Positions 24,940 through 37,950 of a DNA stretch of 64,000 bases are shown piece by piece. The notes beneath the pieces are model-generated. The model saw nothing but the letters and a program-made list of their open reading frames with translations. It made no database searches and had not been told where the DNA came from. The translations under genes were made by a program, and so were the position numbers. The DNA is from Silene conica. Its lineage: Eukaryota > Streptophyta > Magnoliopsida > Caryophyllales > Caryophyllaceae. The DNA is taken from positions 68,437,460-68,501,459 of the forward strand of contig CM055317.2 in the NCBI GenBank assembly GCA_029255685.2, written 5' to 3'. Each line of letters opens with the position of its first letter. Position 1 is the first letter of the stretch.

Positions 24940-26418
24940 TACGGGGGTGGAGGTGATAGGCTTTGAGGGAGGAGGTAAGTGTCTTCAGGGCTAGGGTTAC
25001 TCTCCGACGTTTAAGAGTATTAATTGAGTAGTACACTTTATGATTCTGATGATCAAGTTGGTTAGTTGGGTTGTCAAGTTACGATTTAAGGAGTATAAAT
25101 ATAAATATATAGATATTAAAGAACATAATGATGTAGGTGATCTGAGTTAAGTGGAATAATTGTGTTGATGAGATAAAAGGCAAGTGGGTATTAGAAGATA
25201 TTCATACAACAGAGTAATGACAAATAAATGGTGTTTCCGAGACGGATAGAATAAGCCGTAAAAAGATCAAAAATATTTTTTAGTTAGTATTAGATTATAG
25301 TTTATTATAGTCCGTACTCTTTTTTTCCTTCATATTTTCAACTTATTCTTTACAGTGTGACATTGTTTTATAGGATAGGGGTTGATTTTAAATTGTATGT
25401 GTCCATTTGTTTAGACATAGGGATAAATAGGTCTCGAGGGAGGAGGTAAGTATCTTGGGGATAGACATTTAAAAGTGTGATGTAACTTGCACAAGAAAAT
25501 GTCTGTAGGTTAGGGTTGTTCAGGGATACGATTGATTATGTTAGTCAAGTTGGGTAGTTATGTGAGAAAGATATGACGAATACCTAAACGGTGTCGAAAA
25601 AAGTTGTGTATGTACTACGGAATGATTAGAACAACTGAGCAAGTACATAGGTAGATAAATTTTATTTCAAAATTCTATTTTATGTGATAATAACAGAGGC
25701 ATGTATGTTATGAAAAGAGCTTAAAAATCTCTGAAGTAACAGGTATGTATATTCAATTATTTTGTTATAGGGCGGGGTTTGATTTTACATTGGATATATC
25801 TATTGTTTCTTTTGAGAAAGGAGGTAAGTGTCTTGGAGGTAGAGTTACTCCACGACGTTGAAGAGTGTGAGAGTAGTACAAATAAATGTCGGTAGGTTGA
25901 GGTTTCCAAGGATACATTTTACAGTTGATTTTAATGTTAAGTTGGTTAAGTGGGTGAGAATGGTACTCCATGGGTATGATTACTCTCTAACGTTTACGAG
26001 TATGATTTAGAAGATAGAAAAATATATTCATATGTAGGGCTGAGTTGTTTAGGGATATGAATATGGTTAAGGTTGGTTCTGATGGGTTTGGTTGGTTAGT
26101 CGGGTGGAAATGGTTGAATATGTGAAAAAGTGGATAACGTGAGATATTGATTGGAGAAGGTACATGAATAAATGTTATTTGAAAATGTGTATTATATGAG
26201 AAAACAATCGACAAATATAAATATAGGCTAAAACATTTGAAGTATCATGTGTATAAACTCAATTTTGTTTATTTGTTAGACACAAAACTAAATAATCAAA
26301 TGTTATACTCTCTTTAGGCCTATTGATTGCTCCATTGGACCGGAGAATAATTTTTAATGTGGAATGATGTTATAGTGTTTTTTGTGGGAGTATTCTTGGA
26401 AATATTTAGCGGTGTGCA

Positions 26419-26699
26419 CAGTGGCGGATCTAGGATTTCGGGTTTGGGGGGGCAAAAATTTTTTCTTTCCGTAATTAGTAGAAAAAAAAGGTGAAGTTTG
26501 ATGAAATGAAGCAAATTTTTTTAAAAAAAAACCCTCTAGTGGGATTTGAACCTCTAACCTCACCAAACTTCTAACACATAACCACTTTTAACCACTAAGC
26601 CCAACCCATTTTTGTGAAATTTATATACAATAATTACTCTTATTTTTATGTTGGGGGGTGGCACTTGCCTACCCTATCCACCCCCCAAATCCGCCCCTA
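26419..26699. mobile_element. Non-autonomous hAT element (281 bp) with tRNA-like module
   Basis: The left end CAGTGGCGGATC and inverted right end TAGGGGCGGATT lie inside a perfect 8-bp duplication GGTGTGCA (26411-26418 and 26700-26707). The interior holds a minus-strand tRNA-like stretch (26541-26608). Confidence 0.93.
26541..26608 (-). other. tRNA-like module inside hAT element
   Basis: On the minus strand, GGCTTAGTGGTTA (A-box-like) is followed about 40 nt later by GGTTCAAATCCC (B-box-like, rc of 26541-26552). This is the best A-box/B-box pair in the window, but it does not form an obvious complete cloverleaf. Confidence 0.6.
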
Positions 26700-27836
26700 G
26701 GTGTGCATAAAAAGATGGCGTAATGTGGAGTTGCAGTTGCAAATTTGCAATGATAAAATTGTAAATACAAGAAATAGAAGAAGATATTTTTGTCAATGAT
26801 TTTACCAACCATGGAAGAAAAATATTAGATTAAATTGTACAAAAATAGAATGTGGGAACATTGGTTAAAAATTAAGGAAGTATATGTCATGTCAGTATTA
26901 TATCGGGGTAGATAGGTCTGGAGGTAGGAGGTAAGTGTCTTGAGAATATAGTTATTTTCCGACATTTACGAGTGTGATTTGAGTAATACAAGTAAATATA
27001 GATACGATGGAGTTGTTTAGGGATGCGCATATAGTTAATTCTGATGCAAGTTGGTTAGTTGAGTGAAAATGGTACGAACAATACCTGAATGATGTGGAAA
27101 ATGAGGGGGTATGTAGCAAGAAAACTAAGGAAGTAGATGAATTTTTTAAGGTTGTGTTATGTGTAAATGACTTAGGCATAAATGCTATAAAAATAGGTTA
27201 AAAATCTCTGAAATATCATGTATGTAAACTCAATTTTGTTTTTCTTTTTTCTTGTGAAACACAAAAATAAGTAATCAAATGTTAATAAATATCATGTCAA
27301 TATAGTACTATTAACGTTTACTATGTTACTTTTTTTGTCTTGATGATTAAAAAAAACATCGTGGTTCGAATTTTACACCTAATTTCAATGTAACATCTCG
27401 TGTGTTGCATCCACCGTTTATTCCTTAACACTTCTCTTATACCTCTTTGTTAACCAAACAAAAAAACTGCATGTTTTTGTTTTCCCCATCAAGGAGTTTT
27501 CATTCAAACAAGATCGGTTTTAAAGCATAAGTTAGCTAGGTTTCTGATTGATGGATGTACTTTTCAAAGGGAGAGCTAACTTTGAGGGATAAGTCTGGGT
27601 GTTTCGTGAAGGAGGGGTGACTTGAATATTTAGGTGTGTATTGGAAGCTAGGAAAGAGTGTCGATGATGAGTTAGATGGTTGTTTGAGGTAGCAATAAAG
27701 ATGACTAAATCACATTTGATGATTAATTTCATAATAGGTTAGTAGGCGTGACTTTGGATTGTGGACCGTTTCATGTGTTGTTTGAAGAGTAAGAATAGTG
27801 GAGGGTTCTTTCGTGTAGTACTGTAGATAATTGTGG

Positions 27837-28845
27837 GGATAATTTTATGAGAAACTACCTTACATTTATGTCCATTTGTGAACAATTATCTTACTTTTTT
27901 TTGGTTAAAAACTGGAGTACCTTTTATTTTAATTTTTTGTTAAAAACTACCTAAAAAAAAAGTTATGAGGCCAATTTTTATTTATGAGTTGGATTTCACA
28001 CGTGTGAGTTCTCTAAATTTTCATTCTTATTTTGTCAAAAATTACCTTAAATTTTCGTTCTTATTTTGTCAAAAACTACCTTAAATTTCTAAAATAAAGC
28101 ACGGCCTTGAGTACTCGACTTTGTTGATTACGCTGCAATGCCCATTGCCACATTCAAAAACTTATTCACAGTAGCACTTGGACATCCTACTTCTGCCCCC
28201 TAGGTCACGAGATCCACTATCCACAACCTCTCTCATTTCAACCAAGCCAGCTCTGCCTTAAACAAAGAATAAAGAAGTCAGTCTTTAGCCGCACCTTCAC
28301 TTGCTTCGTCGCCTTCGCTCTACTCAATGCCTACCTTGCCAGCCATACCATATAAAGACAAGAGAGGGAGTTTACACCCGAAAAGTCAATGACAAGGCTT
28401 TGTACCAAGCATGACTAACACCTATTCACTAATAGCATAGAGTTCATAGGATTTACCCCATGTTCATCATCCGGAGCAATTATTCCACATGCTTAAAGAA
28501 AGAAATTGAAGCTAATGGCAAAAATTCCCTTTCGTTTAGAACTTTAGATAAGAAGGATAAGTTTGGATATCAAGTTTAACGACAAAAACATCTCAAGCAA
28601 ATCATGTACTCTCAGTCTTTTCATCTTTAGGAAGAGTAAATCAAGCCTCTAAATATATTTTGAACATGATAAATCGTCCTAACACGTGTGAAATCCAACT
28701 CATAAATAGAAATTGGCCTCAGAACTTTTTTTAGGTAGTTTTTAACAAAAAATAAAAATGAAAGGTAGTTTTTAACAAAAAAAAAGAAGTGAGGTAGTTG
28801 TTCACAAATGGACATAAATATAAGGTAGTTTCTCACAAATTATCC
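27837..28845. mobile_element. Non-autonomous Mutator-like element (1009 bp)
   Basis: Long terminal inverted repeats of about 170 bp (27837-28008 and 28684-28845), starting GGATAATTTTATGAGAAAC. They are flanked by a perfect 9-bp duplication TAATTGTGG (27828-27836 and 28846-28854). The TIRs themselves contain direct GGTAGTTTTTAACAAAAA units. The about 600-bp centre (28090-28620) is less AT-rich and may be captured sequence, but I recognise no gene in it. Confidence 0.9.
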
Positions 28846-29025
28846 TAATTGTGGCGAGTTGGTGGTAACATTAATGACATAAATTAATATAAATGAGGTA
28901 ATTTTATTAACAAAATAACACATGTATAAAACGAACTAATACTAATTGTATATAAAAAAAGTCTTATGAATTACTTTTGATTTATATGGTGAAAATTTTA
29001 TGAATACCACAAATTAATTTAGTAT

Positions 29026-29053
29026 CCGTGCATCGCACGGGCAAAAATACTAA
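29026..29053 (+). mobile_element. Helitron-like 3' terminus
   Basis: Hairpin CCGTGCATCGCACGG, then about nine bases, then CTAA (29050-29053) followed by T. The spacing and CTRR/T end fit a Helitron. The 5' end is not identified; the tandem repeats from 24940 may be its body. Confidence 0.55.
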
Positions 29054-30910
29054 TTGATATTATGCAGAGCATATCTAGGTTGTTCTTAGATCAAAAGTAA
29101 AGGACCAAATGTTATTCCTTACCTCCTTATATCGTTTTAATTACTTTTGTTGCATTCATATTAAAGTTAATTTTGATATAATTCTTCCTTATGACATTAA
29201 TACGATTAATTTCATTATGAAATTAAACGATGTTTCCCACAAACCATTCACCTTTTAAAACTATTAAAACATGTCACTTTATCATTTTATTTAAAAAAAT
29301 ACTGAAAAAATCATAATATTAAACACAAATTAAAGCACAATATTAAGAAAATTAAACTTAAAAATAAAACTAATATATCTAATATTATTAAACACAAATT
29401 ATAATTCTCACCATAATTTTTCGAAACAATGTTAATCATTCAATCTATTTTGAAATTTAATTCACAAGTAAAAGTTTAGAAATTTTTATTTTGACAAATT
29501 TATTTTAGATTGAATTAATTATATAAAAAAAACGAAAAAAACAATAATGGTGACAAAACACTAGTAAAATAACAATATTCGTGACAAAATATTAATAATC
29601 CGTACCAAAAACTTAGTAAATTATGGAAACTATATTTTGACAATATATTATGGCGATGTAGATATTTGATTAATAAATTAATTTTTTTCTTATGAGTTTT
29701 TTTTGTCATCAAGGCTTATTGCGACTTTAAATCCCAACTTGTAGAATAACACCAATGTGACAATTCGGATCGGTTTTTTTGCTCAGCACTAATCACAACT
29801 CACAACCTTGTAACGCGTCAAATAAACAAGTCATTTGTGTTTCCCTATGCATTCTAGTCTTTGTTGACGGATATATTCGTCACAAGTGCCACTTATTGAT
29901 TGAACAAACAAATTGAAAAAACTGAAATAAATTATAATAAAGATACGAAAACTAAAATTACCTCCTGATGCGATGTTGTAGATAATGAAGACGGCGGAGA
30001 TGATAATGACGCGACTATGCTAGACGAGACACCGATGGTGTGGAGGTATTGTTGAATGACAGTGATGATGGTGAACGCTGGTGAGCGAAACCAGAGAGGC
30101 GCAATAATATTGGAAACCCTAATTAGGATTTTGTCATTGAGTTGAGTAATCTAATTTCAGAGTTTTCATTGAATTGTTACGTACCGTTTTGGACACGTTC
30201 CACTTGATTTTTTACATTTTTAGACAAATTATAAACGTGTAAATGACCAACATGCCCTTATTGTTCATCGCCCCTTTAATTTCTCAAAGCGTCTTGTTTG
30301 CAACGGGTAGTGTCACACGCATTTTGTGGGATAGTGTCACACGCATTTTGTGGGAATGACAATATCAGTTTTCAGCTTGTAACGAATAGTACCCTTCTTA
30401 ATTAAGAATTTGTGTATCCAGAGGAACATCTAAAGAGACACGACCTTCAAATATAATAATTAGCTTAATCCAAGTCAAGCAAACTGTAAGCTTTTTAACT
30501 GTTCAAGAAAAATGAAATATAATTGTATGGAAATTCGATTAACTTAACAACATTTATTACAACAAAATTCGGTAGGTCATAAGAATTGAAGGGACGAGCA
30601 ATCATCGAGAGAAAGAAAGCGAAGGTGAAAGATCGAAATAGCATTACGTGTGGCACGAAAATTTATAGCCGCTGAATATTACCTCGAATTCTTTCTCTGC
30701 TTTCCTTCTTTTCATGTTTTAAAGACTAAGACACAAACAGAAAGCTTTGCTAAAGCCTACAATAAACTTACAAGCGCCGAACAAACTGCATTATGTGCGT
30801 ACCTATGTATTCGACATTTTGGGCAACAAGCTGCATTCTGCAATTTTTCGGATGATGAGTAACTAACTAATTAAATTAATTTAAACTCCGTGTGCAGTAC
30901 AGCAAAAACT
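29054..30910. other. Intergenic; includes the likely 3'UTR of the cyclin T gene
   Basis: AT-rich and without a recognised gene. TTTTTTTGCTCAGCACTA near 29775-29792 resembles the right end of the TAGGG.TGAGCAAAA hAT family. The last about 350 bp before 30910 is the probable 3'UTR of the minus-strand cyclin gene; the plus-strand ORF there has no family resemblance. Confidence 0.55.
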
Positions 30911-33900
30911 TCATGCATGATTTTCATTGATATGTCGCTTTTTATCCCGGTCAAGATAACCATCTCGATCAATCATAACGTTCTCTTCAGATAACTCCCC
31001 GGACACACTATCACGCCATCTTTTTGAATTGCTTGGTATATCTTCCGGGCTCCCAGCCTTTCTCTTATGGTCATTTGTCTCAGGTGAATGATTATCCCAG
31101 CCGGGGTTATCCAATGTGGACACCTCACCGTCTTCTGCATTCCCAGACTCAAGACCATGCAATCGCTGAGCTTTCAAGCTTACATGGCGCTTTTCCTGCT
31201 TACTCTCAGCAGCTGCCAACTCAACACCCTCTTCCAGCTCCTTCAGAATAGGATCAAACTCATCCATTGAGTCTTTCTTACGGATCACATCACCTCGAGA
31301 TTTCTTTCTCTTTTCACGTAATTCTTTCAACTTGTTTGTATCTATCTTCTCAATCGTTTCAAAAGGTGACTGGGTTGGTGCAGCCTCTTTGGACTCTATA
31401 TTGCTATGGAATTTGTCTTTAGCCTCTCCCCCGTCTTTTATTCTATTTCCTCCAACATTTTGGATCTCCTCCAAACTCTCCTGATGAACAAGTGGCTCAC
31501 GGTCTTTTGGGTCCCCGTGGAATTTGTGGTCTGAGCTGCCACAGTCATTACTCTTACTCTGAGAGCTCCTAGGAGGTCCTTCAAGTTTGTCTGAATAATC
31601 AGGCAATTGATGGGAAGTAGCTCCACCTTGAGATGAGTTACCATTAGGAAGGTGATTTTCCGTCACAGTCTTGGACGCAGCCCGGTTAGCTGTCCCTCCT
31701 GCCACACTACCCTCAGCTTCACTACCATGGCTAGGCAGTGCTTTATTTTGTTCATACAGTTCCAACATTTGATTGCTGACCTCTGCAAAAGCATAACAAT
31801 GCGCGTGAGTTCAAACATTTCATCACAGCTTGAGATATATAAATACATAAGGCTTCATAAAACGATCGGCTTCTGAATGAAGTAGGGAAGAACAGAAAAA
31901 GAAAGAGCAACTAATTGAATGAAACAAATCATAGAAAACATATACTATCATCCCAATATTAGATTCCCCGTTTGATTTGGTGATCAATCAGCGTCAACTA
32001 TTACCCCAATGCCTCAATGGCTCCCGCAAATTGTGGGGTAAGGGGGGATGGATGTACGCAAGGCTGTTTCCGAATGACCCAAGATGAAAATTACATTGAG
32101 AACTGCATTGGAGGACCGCTACTTCACAAAAAGAAGCGCAGCCACTTTAGTGAGCCATTTTGTTTTATTCCATTATAATCCATAACCAAAGAGTAATGAG
32201 TTTTTGGCTCCATTGGAAATATGGACACCATAATTTTCTCCATATCATGTAAAATTTAAAGTTTGTCACATGTGATCAAAACGAATTCATTCATTATTTT
32301 CTTTAAACAAAAAATTGGCTGTTAACAGAAAACATAGGTCAAAGTTTTGAACTTGTTTGACCAACGGAGTCGAGTGTGGGCAATAAAATGAGATGGAGGG
32401 GGTTTCTACTGCTACGGTCCCATAGCTAGCTTAGTTAAAGGACTAACCCTCCAGTTGACGTGGGGTGACATCAAACTCTTGCCACCAAACCTTGTCGCCA
32501 TCAGATGGAAGTTTCACTTTAAGGAACTTGGCAGCAAGAAAAATGGCACCAGCTGCTATGTGATGGGACATAAACTGCAAGCAAAGAGATGTCCGCAGCC
32601 TACATGGCCAATTTTTAGAGTCAATCAAGGGTATGCAAGAAAGATCTTCATCTTATAGTATAAGATTGTCAGATGCATCATACCCATCATTGACAAAATT
32701 CCACGCAACCTGTGCCAGAGCATTCTGTGCAACCTTGAATTTCTTAATCGCCTCAACTAATGGTTTATATGGATGTTGCACATTAAGATCAAAACCAAGA
32801 GTTGCAAGCACAAGCCTTTCTCCCACTAAAATTAGCTCTTTTTGCTGTTCATACACCTCCTGCAATATTATTCACAACAATAAGACCACATCTTAGCTCT
32901 AATATGTACAGTAGAATCAGGGATCAGGTTTCTAGTGCTCGAGAGCAAACACTTTACTGAATTACATACTATACAGGATACCGAAAACCAATTAAAGCAA
33001 ATTCATTTTGTTTAACACGGAATTTATTTGTGAGAACTATGTTAAATATATGTCACCCATGCTCCCCAATGTCTAATTCTATAAGAAAATTCCCCCAGAC
33101 GTTTGGGGCTAGGTGGAATTTTCCCCCAAATGTTTTAATATGTGCAAATTACCCCTAAACGTTTGAGTTTATGTGCAAATCGACCATTTTGAAAATTCCT
33201 AAATTTTACATCTACTACCACCCATCCTACCACCATCAAACATCATCCTCCACCCCAACTCTCCTCTTACATTCAAGCCCCAACTATAGTTCACTTAGCA
33301 CAAAATTCTGAATCTTCTCAAAAAAATCCTTCTATATTATCTAGTACGCTTTGGTTGAGAATAAATTGCGCTTGTCGATTATTTATACGTCTGTGCACCA
33401 CAAAGATAATGCAGGCAAGATCAAGTGCTTTGATTCTGTGTGTATGTCGGCAGCTTTTGAAATTTCATCTTCAATTTTATAACAATATATGTGGTCACTA
33501 ATTCATTTATGCAAAACTTTATAGTGTAGCCACCAATCATGCTATAGAGTACACAGAGTATACGAGTAATTTTTGTGAATTTTTTTGTACCAATTTTGGT
33601 CAAATGGGTTGAGTTTGAAGATAAATCGTGATTAGGGCTTGAATGTAAGAGCAGAGCTGGGGTGGAGGATGGCGGTAGGATGGGTGGTAGTAGAAGTAAC
33701 ATTTAGGAATTTTCAAAATGGGTCGATTTGCACATAAACTCAAATGTTTGGGGGTAATTTGCACATATTAAAACATTTGAGGGCAAATTGCACCTAACCC
33801 CAAACTTTGGGGGCAATTTGCTACTTTCCCCATGGAGATAAAAAAAAGTCGGGAACACAGCAATACTTATGGTGTGAAGAGTGGTAGGACAGCACCTTTC

Positions 33901-36900
33901 AGAGAAGACTGTGAGAGCAAAAAAAATAAATCTAAACCAATCTTCTCTTGAGTTTTGAAACCAAAGGTGATCATGAATCTAAAGGTTCAGTTCATCCATG
34001 AGCCATTCCAAATTTCACTAAGGTCCCTTGTCAAGGCAAAATTAAGCTATGAAGGTGGGCAAATTACCAAAGACTATCTAGAACCAATTTCCATCAGGAA
34101 GGGTAAAACAACTCTGCGTCCTACATCAAAAGAAATGGCAATACCAGAAAAGTTCAAGAGAAACAAAGTTACTATGCAGAACGAACGGTACCTTTTGCTT
34201 AATCTTCTGGGCTGCAGCAGGATCCTTTTTATGAATGATCTCATATGAAACAATGATAACATCTTTCAACGGCCGTGGAGTCTCTTCAACTTTCCCTCCA
34301 AGAAACATACAAGCTGTGGCTACAGTCTACATTCACCCAATATGCAAATCAGAAAGTGTCCCAGATTATAAATCATATTTTGGTTCAAGTCCAACAAAGA
34401 GAAAGTATGGGTTCACTTCAGGTATGGGCATACCCTTCTATCATTCTTAGCATGAGATTGGCGGAGAAAAAACCGGTGACAGAAAATAATTGCAGTTGCA
34501 ATTGTGACCTGAGGTCTGCAGTATGGAAAAACTTATATGTCAAAGCTCCAATTAAATTACAATTGAAACACAACACATCATAAGACAAGGAACCAAAGTT
34601 CGTTCTACTGAGATTTCCAAATAAATAAATAAAATAACCGCAAAGAACACGTTGAGACGACTGAATACATTTATGAAAACTGCAAAACATACTTGCCAAA
34701 TTGATTGGCACTATCGGATATCACTTTCACCACCAGACCCAATGACAAGACCGTGAGGGTAGATGGCAAATGATTTAGAAAAGGTTCCATGCTTCAATCT
34801 TTACCCTTGGAATGAAAATAAAATAGGTGCTAATTTCTTTGATTTAAAGTCATTGTGATGACTTAAGTCAATCTTTCATACAATGATCGCTGAGACTCAA
34901 ATTAATACATCTGATGTCCCAAACATGCTACCAATATCGAGAATGAGTAGTCAAAATAGTAGTAATAACTAGCAAATTAACAATCTCTTTATGAGGGAAA
35001 CCCTGAGTTCGAAACTAATATACCTGTACAGTTTTCACCAAATCGAACTCATATGAGCCTACTTGTCAGCCCATTACATAAAGGCTAAATCTATAATCCA
35101 AGTTTCGCAAGGCACAAACTAAGATCCCTGTCATGGTGCCCCCTCTAAAGATATCAAATTGACTTGAGAAAGGAGGGTTAGTAAGGGTTGAGTTCCATAA
35201 GTTTGGAAGATAATCAGTGCCGATTTAGTGGTGCACTTGACATTGCTTCTATACATCAAGACTACAAAAATCACTTTTTGGAATTGATACAAAGTTGGAG
35301 TCATGTTGACATGTTCTCCACTTGAATCATCGCTTGTCTTTTCTTCCTTATATAGATAAGATGAATCATGATAGAATAATTACATTGTTCTCATTATGTA
35401 CAAGTTATCACCTTACTGGTGTCATTTGTACAAGGTTGCCACCCCCTGGTTGTTATCTAATGAATACTCACACTCCCCCTTTATAATATTCACCCTCGTA
35501 AAACACTCTCAAAAAGTTAACTAATTGTGAAACACTTGTTTTCATACCAAATCTATGTAAACGCTTTTTCCAGTGGGAAAGTCAATGTTATGGGATTCCA
35601 CTCCGTCGCATCATAGATTCATCTACCCATTTTAAGAAATTACACCCACATTCTCACTCTGTTAAATGAATCTATCAGAGAGTCAACTACCGAAAAATAG
35701 ATTTTTCCTACCAGTGAGAAAGGGAGCATTTAACATGATATACTCAACATCATCAACAGCATTCCCCCAGTGCCTAAATTGTGGGGTAAGGGGGGTGGAT
35801 GTACCAAGTCTTACCCTTGTGTTAGACCATCCCCAAGCAAGGTGGATTGAGGGGTCAATAACTAATTGGATCAAGTTAATTAAGTATTAGTAACTTAATT
35901 AACATGACCCATTACAAAATAGGGTCAATTGGTGACCTCTTTTAACCAAATTGACCTTCTTTATGACCTTTTTCATGACCTAGTGGAAATGAATTGTCCT
36001 ATTTTTATTGGGTGAGAGCAAAAGTAATAGGTTAAAAGAAAGTTTATTTAGGGAGAATAAATGAGAAGTGATTGGAAAAATGGAAAATTCTAGGGAAATG
36101 GAAAATAATTAAGAATAAAGTATAATATTGACCTAATTAGCATGACCTTTGCTTGGGGATGGTCTTAGCAACACAAAGAGGTAGTTTAACATAATACTCG
36201 TCCTGACAAAATACTCGATTTTAATCAACTAATTATTGAAAACTCACTTTAGACAATATATTATTCAGCTGCAAGCAGCCAAAGCTAGCACCCACGAAGG
36301 TAAACATTATAGTCTCAAAATAATTGAACATTATTGGCAACATCATGAAGCCTTTGACACACTTGACACAAATTCTTTCCTTCAATAGCTTTCATTAACG
36401 CTGCTTCTCCTAGGTACTACACTTGCACCCGGAGCTCGAAAAAGGAGGATGATCTGATTTTTATTTCTTGGACTAAACTTATGCCATTAGACTGATTACT
36501 GCTGCCCTATACTCCCTAGCACATGCTAGTTTCCACACAGCTAAACCCCACTCCTTAACAATACCTCACATCCCAGACTATTCCAAGAGGAAGTGCAAAA
36601 CAAGTAGGCTAGGAGAAAGTAACGAGGGTATAACAGCAAGAAATGAAAAACAAACAAGCACCAGAAAAGGAACGATTTTGACACCAGCAACAGTGTAAGG
36701 ATACAGTCAAAGACAGTTTCAGAACCCATGATATCACAGCTGCCGACACTCATGGTTAACCTGTCCATATTCTAGAATAATAATATTTCTAGCATGATAT
36801 ACAAGCACACAATAAGGCACTAAAAACACGCGGGGGAGGGGGATATAATTAAAGGGTACTTACACTTTAAGTCTCATCCCCAAATCCTGCAGAAATGTGC

Positions 36901-37075
36901 AATACGACTTGCGCAGGTAAGCTTCTTTCTTCAAATCAATACCATCGGACCTAGATGGCGAATGTTCTTCAATTTCTTTCCTAGAAAAGTACCACCGGCC
37001 ACCATCCTCGGATCTTTCTTGAGACATTCTGTGAGACCCTGCTTCAGCAGATTCTCCAGATGCCAAACTAGCCAT
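30911..37075 (-). CDS. CYCT1: Cyclin T (P-TEFb cyclin subunit)
   Basis: Regulatory subunit of nuclear P-TEFb: it activates CDKC kinases, which phosphorylate the RNA polymerase II C-terminal domain during elongation (family knowledge). Coding exons are 36864-37075, 34434-34515, 34192-34326, 32684-32859, 32448-32599 and 30911-31782. All phases match and give 542 aa, a usual plant CYCT1 length. The cyclin boxes span about residues 30-265: exon 1 has [15 protein letters not shown] and [19 protein letters not shown], exon 2 [16 protein letters not shown], exon 3 [18 protein letters not shown], exon 4 [20 protein letters not shown], exon 5 [18 protein letters not shown]. The last exon is a hydrophilic tail with a basic patch [19 protein letters not shown]. 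Start is ATG 37075; an acceptor at 37100 implies a 5'UTR intron. Introns hold several transposons, but no coding lesion is seen. Confidence 0.96.
31999..32065 (-). repeat. SINE fragment in cyclin T intron 5
   Basis: Contains AATTGTGGGGTAAGGGGGG and GGATGTACGCA. The minus strand shows the TGCGTACATCC...CCCCTTACCCC order known from TS-type plant SINEs. Similarity to the copy at 10355 extends to about 32130. Confidence 0.55.
33085..33832. mobile_element. MULE-like element with about 120-bp TIRs in cyclin T intron 3
   Basis: Inverted arms of about 120-125 bp (about 33085-33212 and 33700-33832) are rich in AAATG/ACGTTTGGGGG units and share TATGTGCAAATCGACC. The arms suggest a Mutator-like element, but I could not find a convincing target duplication, so the exact ends are uncertain. 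No ORF of note inside. Confidence 0.6.
35760..35821 (-). repeat. SINE fragment in cyclin T intron 1
   Basis: On the minus strand: GGTAAG near the start, then GTACATCCACCCCCCTTACC. It is directly adjacent to the MITE at 35825. Confidence 0.6.
35825..36164. mobile_element. Tourist-like MITE (340 bp) in cyclin T intron 1
   Basis: The terminal repeat GACCATCCCCAAGCAAGG and its inverted copy are flanked by TTA on both sides (35822-35824 and 36165-36167). The 3-bp TTA duplication is the PIF/Harbinger signature. It inserted at the end of a SINE fragment. Confidence 0.88.
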
Positions 37076-37098
37076 TATTATCTCTTGCAACAACCACT

Positions 37099-37950
37099 CC
37101 TAAACAAACAACCTTTAAAACTTCACCTACAATTCAGCACCAGCAGTCAACTACAGTCTACAACGACAAAAACTTCGTTTTAAAAGGCGTAAGGCAAAGG
37201 CGCACTCCTCAAACACACAAAGCCGCAATATTTTACTAACAAAGTTGTATTTACTACCCAAATTTGGTGCAATAATGCCAAATTTAGATTTAGAGCAATG
37301 GATAATGTGGCAAAGAGGAAGACATAAATTACAACGTAGTGCCCGACTGCCTGTGGTAGCTGCAGTTCATCTACAAGGGATACTAAACACAGGCGAGGCG
37401 TTATGGGGATCGCCTCACTTAGCCTTCAATCTAAGCACGTCTACCACGTCTTTCTATACCAAGTACGAAAACCGACACAAATTCAGGTTCACTAACCCTA
37501 GCCTCGAATACGAAAACATCCCAATATATGATATTAGCAGATAAATGCATGAAATTCTTTAAGCAAAAGTGCATCAATATTCAACATGATCCCTAAATCA
37601 AATCAAGCTAATTCGACGAGCAATCGAAAAATAGGGTTAGCTGCAGATTTAGCAAAACAACTGAACATGTTCAAGAAAACCTAAATAACACTTTTAATCC
37701 AGCAAAAATAACTTAAATTAAACTACTTTTAATCCAGAAAACTAATTTCCTAATTAAACCCAATAATTCAAACAAATCTAGAACATAAAATTGATAATAA
37801 AAATCGTAACTTTACACAACTAAACTTTCTTCGTTAATTCGTAAACTTTACAAATTAAGAAACAATTACCTTACCTGAATGGAATCGTTCGGTATAGATT
37901 GAATACGCGTCGATTTGCAGCGTCTCGTGATCTACAACTTTAATTCTTCA
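37099..37950 (-). promoter_or_regulatory. 5'UTR intron and leader exon of the cyclin T gene
   Basis: On the minus strand, a leader exon ends at 37875 with donor CAG/GTAAGG. The acceptor GTTTAG precedes 37099, 24 nt before the ATG codon. The intervening 37100-37874 would be a leader intron. The transcription start is not determined, so the upper limit is nominal. Confidence 0.55.

Larger units (their letters stand above)
24940..27190 (+). repeat. Degenerate long tandem repeat (about five copies)
   Basis: Diverged copies of a unit containing GAGGGAGGAGGTAAGTGTCTT, a GACGTTTAAGAGT block, and then AAGTTGGTTAGTTGGG. They begin near 24955, 25430, 25800 and 26915, with a partial copy near 25980. 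The unit length varies (about 375-475 bp where it can be judged). The field precedes a Helitron-like terminus at 29053 and was later hit by a hAT (26419) and possibly the MULE (27837). Confidence 0.7.

Noticed and set aside
30650..30862. 70-aa plus-strand ORF as a small gene
   Set aside because: No family resemblance; it lies in the presumed 3'UTR of the cyclin T gene.
35303..35471. Short solo LTR (TGTTGACATG ... CTCACA) in cyclin T intron 1
   Set aside because: TG..CA ends and a TATATAG motif are present, but the flanking 5-mers do not match.
37084..37093. Upstream start of the cyclin T frame with extra residues MLQEII
   Set aside because: That start codon would be TTG; a proper ATG is at 37075, just after a splice acceptor.
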